Origin: Clostridia bacterium
Lineage (GTDB): Bacteria; Bacillota; Clostridia; RGIG8785
Assembly (NCBI GenBank): GCA_017620795.1
Contig: JAGAUM010000045.1
Span: 1 to 11,034 of the forward strand
DNA: 11,034 bases
Direction: 5' to 3'
Numbering within the stretch: the stretch's first letter is position 1; every line of letters begins with the position of its first letter. Below the pieces are notes generated by a model. The model did not search any database, was not told the origin of the DNA, and saw nothing but the letters and a program-made list of their open reading frames with translations. Both the position numbers and the translations under genes were made by a program. Shown here piece after piece: positions 7,403 through 11,034 of the stretch.

Positions 7403-8437
7403 TTAAGCCTCCGTTTTCTCGCACTGAATGTCAATCTTCCAGCCGGTCAGCTTGGCAACCAGACGGGCGTTCTGGCCTTCTTTACCGATGGCCAAGGACA
7501 GCTGCTGGTCTGCAACCGTTACTGTGCAAGCGTGGTTTTCTTCGTTGACAACAACGTTTAAAACCTTCGCAGGGTTCAATGCCGCGCTGATATACTCAAC
7601 GGGGTTTTCACTGTACTGGATGATATCAATCTTCTCACCGCGCAGTTCGTCTACAATGTTCTGAACACGGGTACCACGCTGACCGACGCATGCGCCAACG
7701 GGATCCACGCTCTCGTCCTTCGACCAGACTGCAATCTTGGTACGGGAGCCTGCTTCACGGGCGATGCCCTTAATCTCGACGATGCCGTCATGAATTTCGG
7801 GAACCTGCTGTTCAAACAGACGCTTGACCAGACCCGGATGGGTTCTGGAAACAATCACGCGGGAGTCTTTTGCACCGCGACGGACTTCTGCTACATAGAG
7901 CTTAATCCGCTCGTGGGGCTGATAGGTTTCACCGGGGACCTGCTCTTTGGGGTCTAAGACCGTTTCGGTCTTGCCGATGGAAACATAGACGTTCTTGCGA
8001 ACAATCTTTTGAACGGTTGCGTTAACAACCTCGCCCTCTTGCTGAGAGATTTCAGCGTATTCCATGTCACGCTCGGTCTCGTGCAGGCGCTGAACCACTA
8101 CCTGCTTTGCAGTCTGTGCAGCAACACGGCCGAAGTCACGGGGAATAACCTCTTCTTGGGTAATGTCGCCCAGTTCATAACGGGCATTTAATTGCTTGGC
8201 GTCCTCGAGAGAAATCTCGATGGTCGGGTTTTCAACCTCTTCTACAACGGTCTTTAAGGTGTAGACATGAATCTCACCCGTATCCCCGTCGATAGTCACG
8301 CCAACGTTGGTATTTGCGCCGTAGTTCCGCTTATAGGCGGAAATCAGTGCCGCTTCCATGGTGTCTAACAGAACCTGTTTGGAAATGCCTTTTTCCTTTT
8401 CCAGTTGGTTCAAAGCCTCGATAAACTCTTTGTTCAT
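7403..8437 (-). CDS. nusA: Transcription termination/antitermination factor NusA
   Basis: NusA binds RNA polymerase near the RNA exit channel, prolongs pausing and stimulates intrinsic termination at weak hairpins. The 344-residue protein is the short Bacillota form: an N-terminal polymerase-binding domain (about 1-125), an S1 domain (about 133-200), KH1 with GACVGQRGTRVQ at 248-259, and KH2 with LAIGKEGQNARLV at 315-327. It lacks the acidic repeats found at the C-terminus of the proteobacterial protein. The ATG at 8437 has GGAGGG 11 nt upstream, overlapping the end of the spacer after the rimP stop (16-nt gap). In Bacillus subtilis NusA limits its own operon through a NusA-dependent terminator in the rimP leader, and a matching hairpin is present here at 8931-8963. 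Confidence 0.98.
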   Translation of the reverse strand: MNKEFIEALNQLEKEKGISKQVLLDTMEAALISAYKRNYGANTNVGVTIDGDTGEIHVYTLKTVVEEVENPTIEISLEDAKQLNARYELGDITQEEVIPRDFGRVAAQTAKQVVVQRLHETERDMEYAEISQQEGEVVNATVQKIVRKNVYVSIGKTETVLDPKEQVPGETYQPHERIKLYVAEVRRGAKDSRVIVSRTHPGLVKRLFEQQVPEIHDGIVEIKGIAREAGSRTKIAVWSKDESVDPVGACVGQRGTRVQNIVDELRGEKIDIIQYSENPVEYISAALNPAKVLNVVVNEENHACTVTVADQQLSLAIGKEGQNARLVAKLTGWKIDIQCEKTEA

Positions 8438-8453
8438 TTTTTAGTAAGCCCTC

Positions 8454-8918
8454 CTACCAGTCCAAGTCGGGAATCACCCGAACGGACGAAATTTTTTCTT
8501 TTTCAAAGACCCTTGAGGGTGCATCCTCAAAAGCCAAAGTAATCGTACTTTCGGTGGTTTCTTCCAACACACCTTCCCAGTGCTTCTGCTTCTCTACAGG
8601 AGAGAACAGGTGCACTTCCACGGCTTCGCCAATGGCGTTTTTGAAATGCTCTGGCAAACGAAGCAAGCGGTCCAGTCCCGGAGACGATACCTCTAAGAGG
8701 TACTGTTGGGGAATGGGGTCTGCCTCATCCAACCGATCGCTCATTGCTCGGCTAACCCGTTCACAATCCTCAATGGTGACGCCCTCTTCCTTATCAATAA
8801 AGATGCGGAAGTACCACTGAGCGCCCTCTTTGACCAACATCAGGTCATAAAGAGAAACGCCACACGCCTCCACCACAGGCAGGGTCATTGCACGGAGCTT
8901 TGGTTCCAGCTTTGACAA
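8454..8918 (-). CDS. rimP: Ribosome maturation factor RimP
   Basis: RimP assists assembly of the 30S subunit, acting early with S12 and S19 binding steps. The 154-residue protein has the standard N-terminal domain with VSLYDLMLVKEG at about 21-32, FRIFIDKEEGVTIEDCERVSR at about 37-57 in pieces, and the hallmark YLLEVSSPGLDRLL at about 73-86. The C-terminal Sm-like domain follows (about 92-154), ending IPDLDW. The start is a TTG at 8918, set by GAGGTG a few bases upstream; the first in-frame ATG is ten codons further in and would remove the first helix. It is the first gene of the nusA operon and lies just downstream of the promoter and leader hairpin described separately. Confidence 0.95.
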   Translation of the reverse strand: MSKLEPKLRAMTLPVVEACGVSLYDLMLVKEGAQWYFRIFIDKEEGVTIEDCERVSRAMSDRLDEADPIPQQYLLEVSSPGLDRLLRLPEHFKNAIGEAVEVHLFSPVEKQKHWEGVLEETTESTITLAFEDAPSRVFEKEKISSVRVIPDLDW

Positions 8919-8930
8919 AAAATCACCTCA

Positions 8931-8963
8931 CAAAACGAAAGAGCGGGTTTGTCAACCCACTCT
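8931..8963 (-). terminator. Leader attenuator candidate upstream of rimP-nusA
   Basis: In the transcript, AGAGUGGGUU (8963-8954) pairs with AACCCGCUCU (8949-8940) as a 10-bp stem with one G-U pair and a GACA loop. It is followed by an interrupted U tract, UUUCGUUUUG, running to 8931. The stem starts about 20 nt after the predicted transcription start and ends before the rimP ribosome binding site, so termination would give a roughly 50-nt RNA. A good stem with a broken U tract is the type of weak terminator that depends on NusA in Bacillus subtilis, where the nusA operon leader is attenuated by NusA itself. Whether it terminates here is inferred. Confidence 0.6.
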
Positions 8964-8988
8964 CCAATAAATCATATCGTCTTACCTT

Positions 8989-9016
8989 ATTATACCACAG
9001 TTTTTAAAAAATGCAA
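8989..9016 (-). promoter_or_regulatory. Promoter of the rimP-nusA-infB operon
   Basis: Minus-strand TTGCAT (9016-9011) lies 16 nt upstream of a perfect TATAAT (8994-8989), and TGG just before the -10 gives an extended -10 element. Transcription should begin near 8982, leaving a leader of about 64 nt. The -35 lies only a few bases beyond the stop codon of the upstream unknown gene. Confidence 0.85.
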
Positions 9017-9024
9017 TAGTTTTT

Positions 9025-9330
9025 TCAAATTATATCTTTATCTGGACAAATAAAGCGAGCCTCTTCCTCCGAAACGCCAATCACAAAATGTCCCGACATG
9101 CCGACTGACGCATCCTCGGGCAAAAAGCGTACTGCATCCAAGTGGTTTAAGGCAGGATGAGGACTGAGCCCCAGCCGTGCAGGAAAAGCGAAATAATCCA
9201 CGCGGTCAAAGGTAGACCTTAAGTAATAGCCATATTGGGAAAGCAATGCACGCAGTTCGGTGTCCGAAAACAGGTCTTGCGCCAGCTTGCCCGATGGCAG
9301 GTGACGGCATTTTAAAAAGGACAGCTTCAC
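9025..9330 (-). CDS. Unknown protein of 101 residues
   Basis: I do not recognise this protein. It starts at a GTG at 9330 with GAGGTG five bases upstream, and ends with TGA at 9025. It has no signal peptide or membrane segment. The sequence holds a leucine-rich helical stretch (LFSDTELRALLSQYGYYLR, about 20-38), a proline- and histidine-containing middle (LGLSPHPALNHLDAVRF, about 53-69) and a C-terminal part, GHFVIGVSEEEARF, that looks like a strand followed by a helix. It starts 38 nt after the secreted-protein gene with no terminator or promoter between, so it is probably the last gene of the antitoxin-toxin transcript. The good ribosome binding site and protein-like composition support a real gene; function is unknown. 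Confidence 0.7.
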   Translation of the reverse strand: MKLSFLKCRHLPSGKLAQDLFSDTELRALLSQYGYYLRSTFDRVDYFAFPARLGLSPHPALNHLDAVRFLPEDASVGMSGHFVIGVSEEEARFICPDKDII

Positions 9331-9368
9331 AAACTCACCTCAAGACAGTATATGAAGCGTTTTTGGGT

Positions 9369-9794
9369 TTATTCCAAGACTGCACCCTTGACCATAATGA
9401 GGAGATCCTCCTCTGCCTTTAAGCCGCGACCGTCGCCTACAGGAACAACCAGCTGATGATTAGACGGGAAAGAAACTCCGTTTTGCAGGTCGATGCCGTC
9501 GGTAACGTCTGCGAGGCCGCCTTTATCGGTAGCAACCACTGTTGCCTTGCCCATTCTTAAAATCAGCTCCGTACCTGCCGTGAAGGTCACGGTCTCCCCT
9601 TTCTTAAAGGACTGCACCTCAAAAACAGGCATGGGCTTTTCTGCAATCAGCCCCTGCACCCATTGGGCAAAAGGTCCTTCTAAATAGCTCTTGGAAACCA
9701 ACGGGTCCTCTTCGGTGCCGGGGTTGGCAGCTGCTACCACGAGGGTCAGCGCCAGAATCATCAAGGCAACCAGTATCCACACGCGTTTTTTCAT
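9369..9794 (-). CDS. Secreted protein with N-terminal signal peptide, unknown function
   Basis: The 141-residue product starts with MKKR, a hydrophobic core (about 5-22) and a plausible signal peptidase I site after VVAAA near residue 23, with no lipobox cysteine. The mature part is mixed: a helical region with SKSYLEGPFAQWVQ (about 34-47), then beta-rich sequence with GTELILRMGKATVV (about 74-87), ADVTDGIDLQNG (about 95-106) and NHQLVVPVGDGRGL (about 112-125). From memory, proteins with TELILR, DVTDG and NHLLIVPR-DGRG-like motifs form a conserved, uncharacterised group in Bacillota. The ATG at 9794 uses AGAGGAGG that begins within the toxin stop codon (TAGAGGAGG), implying coupling to the toxin gene. 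Placement after an EndoA-type toxin is curious; no functional link can be shown. Confidence 0.85.
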   Translation of the reverse strand: MKKRVWILVALMILALTLVVAAANPGTEEDPLVSKSYLEGPFAQWVQGLIAEKPMPVFEVQSFKKGETVTFTAGTELILRMGKATVVATDKGGLADVTDGIDLQNGVSFPSNHQLVVPVGDGRGLKAEEDLLIMVKGAVLE

Positions 9795-9807
9795 TTGTAT
9801 TCCTCCT

Positions 9808-10158
9808 CTAATAAAGACTCAAGCCGAAACTGACATGAAGCGCCTCATTAACCTGAGTCATGGCACCGTCATCCAAGTGACCGACTTTTTCTTTTAACCG
9901 TTGTTTATCAATGGTACGAATCTGCTCTGCCAGCACCACCGAATCCTTCGGGAGTCCACAACTCCCTGCGTTCAGCTCGATATGCGTTGGCAGTTTGGAT
10001 TTGTTAATCTGTGAAGTAATGGCGGCGGCAATAACCGTGGGGCTGTACTTGTTCCCCACATCGTTCTGAATCACCAGAACGGGACGGATTCCGCCTTGCT
10101 CTGAGCCAACCACCGGGCTCAGGTCTGCATAGTAAATATCCCCTCTTTTTACGACCAC
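9808..10158 (-). CDS. ndoA: EndoA/MazF-type mRNA interferase toxin
   Basis: MazF/EndoA toxins cut single-stranded mRNA at short specific sites; the Bacillus subtilis enzyme recognises UACAU. The 116-residue protein is of family length and close to that enzyme: it opens [20 protein letters not shown], followed by [12 protein letters not shown] with the catalytic arginine at 25, and AAAITSQ with the catalytic threonine at 48. The C-terminus contains [18 protein letters not shown] (about 76-93). All expected active-site residues are present, so an active toxin is likely; cleavage specificity is inferred only from similarity. The start is a GTG at 10158, 10 bp inside the end of the antitoxin-like gene. 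The gene sits in the Bacillota-typical alr - antitoxin - toxin order. Confidence 0.95.
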   Translation of the reverse strand: MVVKRGDIYYADLSPVVGSEQGGIRPVLVIQNDVGNKYSPTVIAAAITSQINKSKLPTHIELNAGSCGLPKDSVVLAEQIRTIDKQRLKEKVGHLDDGAMTQVNEALHVSFGLSLY

Positions 10159-10364
10159 ACTTTCTCACGCTCCGCTAATTTTCGCTCGATTTTTAACTGC
10201 AATTCTTCATCGGCAAAAACAGCGGATTCCGCTAAAGCAAGGTTAATGGGACCCATATCCCGATAGCCAAGCTCCATTTCACGGATTCTCCATGCACGAC
10301 GCTTTGTCGCAAGTGTGTCGGGGGTATCCCCCTCTTTCGTATATGCCTGATATTGCTTTGACAC
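10149..10364 (-). CDS. Antitoxin-like partner of EndoA lacking the ribbon-helix-helix domain
   Basis: This 71-residue protein lies where the antitoxin EndoAI (YdcD) is expected. Its middle, [23 protein letters not shown] (about 32-54, seen as [11 protein letters not shown] and [10 protein letters not shown]), resembles the C-terminal toxin-binding part of EndoAI, remembered as RRGYMEMAKINLNISSEAHF. The EndoAI N-terminal ribbon-helix-helix domain, which dimerises and binds operator DNA, is absent: here residues 1-31 are a polar, basic stretch ([20 protein letters not shown]). The GTG at 10364 has GGGGAGG 8 nt upstream, and only about 70 nt separate it from alr, filled by the promoter, so no missing exon-like piece can be hidden in another frame. 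It overlaps the toxin by 10 bp. It probably neutralises the toxin by direct binding; autorepression is unlikely without a DNA-binding domain. Confidence 0.75.
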   Translation of the reverse strand: MSKQYQAYTKEGDTPDTLATKRRAWRIREMELGYRDMGPINLALAESAVFADEELQLKIERKLAEREKVWS

Positions 10365-10395
10365 CGAAAACGCCTCCCCTTTTATTTGAGGTTTT

Positions 10396-10424
10396 ATTAT
10401 ACCGCGTACGAGTAAAGCAGTCAA
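10396..10424 (-). promoter_or_regulatory. Promoter of the antitoxin-toxin operon
   Basis: Minus-strand TTGACT (10424-10419) is 17 nt upstream of a perfect TATAAT (10401-10396), close to the sigma-A consensus. Transcription should start near 10389, giving a leader of about 25 nt. The -35 begins 14 nt after the alr stop. The spacer contains the palindrome CGTACG (10405-10410), too short to call an operator. Confidence 0.85.
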
Positions 10425-10437
10425 CGGCAAAACCTTC

Positions 10438-11034
10438 CTATGCTTCCGTATAGTAGCGAGGGATGCGTTTGGAAACACTGCAAAGCAGTTCATAAGAGAT
10501 GGTCCCGCACAAAGAAGCGAGTCCATTTGCTCCTATGACAGTTTCCCCCGGTTCTCCGAATATTATTACCTGCGTGCCAGTCTTTATTTCAGGAATTTCG
10601 GTCACATCAGCCATGCACTGGTCCATGCAAATCCGACCGATAATCGGTGCTTTTTTTCCTGAAACCGAGACGGTTGCAAGGTTTGACAGAGTACGATGAT
10701 AGCCGTCTGCATAACCGATGGGCAAGACTGCCACCAAGCAGTCTTTTTCCAAAGTGTAGGTGCGCCCGTAGCTGATATCAGTGCCTTTTTTCAAAGGTCG
10801 GATTGCCGCAACAGTAGCACACAAGGTCATGACCGAACGGATTTCCCCTTCCTCCTCCTTGCAATCGGGAGTATAAAGAGCAATTCCTGCAGGTACCATA
10901 TCCAGATGCATTTCAGGGTATCGGGCGATGGCAGCACTGTTACAAGCGTGACGCAGTTTGAACTGCACTCCTGCTTGATTCAAGCTTTCGCAAATGTCCA
11001 TGAAAGCCGAAAACTGCTGACGGGTATAGGCTTC
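10438..11034 (-). CDS. alr: Alanine racemase, C-terminal part (5' end cut by window)
   Basis: Alr is the PLP enzyme that makes D-alanine for peptidoglycan. The reading frame is open to the window edge, so about 198 C-terminal residues are present and the PLP-binding lysine region is missing. Visible are HACNSAA (inner barrel, phosphate contact), ISYGRTYT carrying the second catalytic tyrosine, LPIGYADGYHR, GRICMDQCMADVT and the terminal ISYELLCSVSKRIPRYY. One normally conserved position differs: where characterised enzymes have an arginine that bonds the PLP pyridine nitrogen (VRFGIAMYG in Geobacillus), this protein reads VPAGIALYT, with the proline codon at 10891-10893. The TAG stop at 10438 is followed directly by the antitoxin promoter, with no hairpin terminator in between. 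The family call is secure. Confidence 0.95.
   Translation of the reverse strand, partial: EAYTRQQFSAFMDICESLNQAGVQFKLRHACNSAAIARYPEMHLDMVPAGIALYTPDCKEEEGEIRSVMTLCATVAAIRPLKKGTDISYGRTYTLEKDCLVAVLPIGYADGYHRTLSNLATVSVSGKKAPIIGRICMDQCMADVTEIPEIKTGTQVIIFGEPGETVIGANGLASLCGTISYELLCSVSKRIPRYYTEA

Noticed and set aside
10405..10410. CGTACG palindrome in the antitoxin promoter spacer as an operator
   Set aside because: Six bases are too few, there are no flanking half-sites, and the antitoxin lacks a DNA-binding domain.
10365..10526. Longer antitoxin frame reaching into alr
   Set aside because: The in-frame extension translates the promoter and the end of alr and shows no ribbon-helix-helix pattern, so it does not supply the missing domain.

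Overview
The window is a stretch of a Bacillota (Firmicutes) chromosome, most likely from class Clostridia and possibly an Oscillospirales-type gut lineage. The phylum call rests on the alr - antitoxin - EndoA/MazF order, the rimP-nusA-rnpM-ylxQ-infB-rbfA-nrnA-truB-ribF-rpsO-pnp order, strong AGGAGG-type ribosome binding sites and a short NusA without C-terminal acidic repeats. The narrower lineage is only an impression from gene content, absence of ylxP and moderate GC. All genes are on the minus strand, so transcription runs from high to low coordinates. No mobile element, CRISPR array, tRNA or rRNA was seen.

Layout in transcription order. (1) 11034-10438: C-terminal part of alanine racemase, cut by the window edge. 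(2) 10424-9025: a consensus promoter drives a 71-residue antitoxin-like protein, an EndoA/MazF mRNA interferase, a small secreted protein and a 101-residue protein of unknown function. The spacing suggests one operon. (3) 9016-1494: an extended -10 promoter and a short leader holding a terminator-like hairpin precede the nusA operon: rimP, nusA, rnpM (ylxR), ylxQ, infB, rbfA, nrnA, truB, ribF. These genes serve 30S maturation, transcription elongation and termination, translation initiation, short-RNA turnover, tRNA pseudouridylation and flavin cofactor synthesis. Most neighbours overlap or nearly touch, so translational coupling is likely. (4) 1509-1055: rpsO has its own promoter, a structured leader of about 114 nt that can sequester its Shine-Dalgarno sequence, and an intrinsic terminator. 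(5) 944-1: N-terminal part of polynucleotide phosphorylase, cut by the window edge.

Most of the window is conserved housekeeping. The points most worth following up are the antitoxin, which lacks the DNA-binding half known from EndoAI; two probable RNA-level autoregulatory leaders, a NusA-type attenuator before rimP-nusA and an anti-Shine-Dalgarno switch before rpsO; and two enzymes, Alr and RibF, in which normally conserved residues are replaced. No convincing wholly new system was found.
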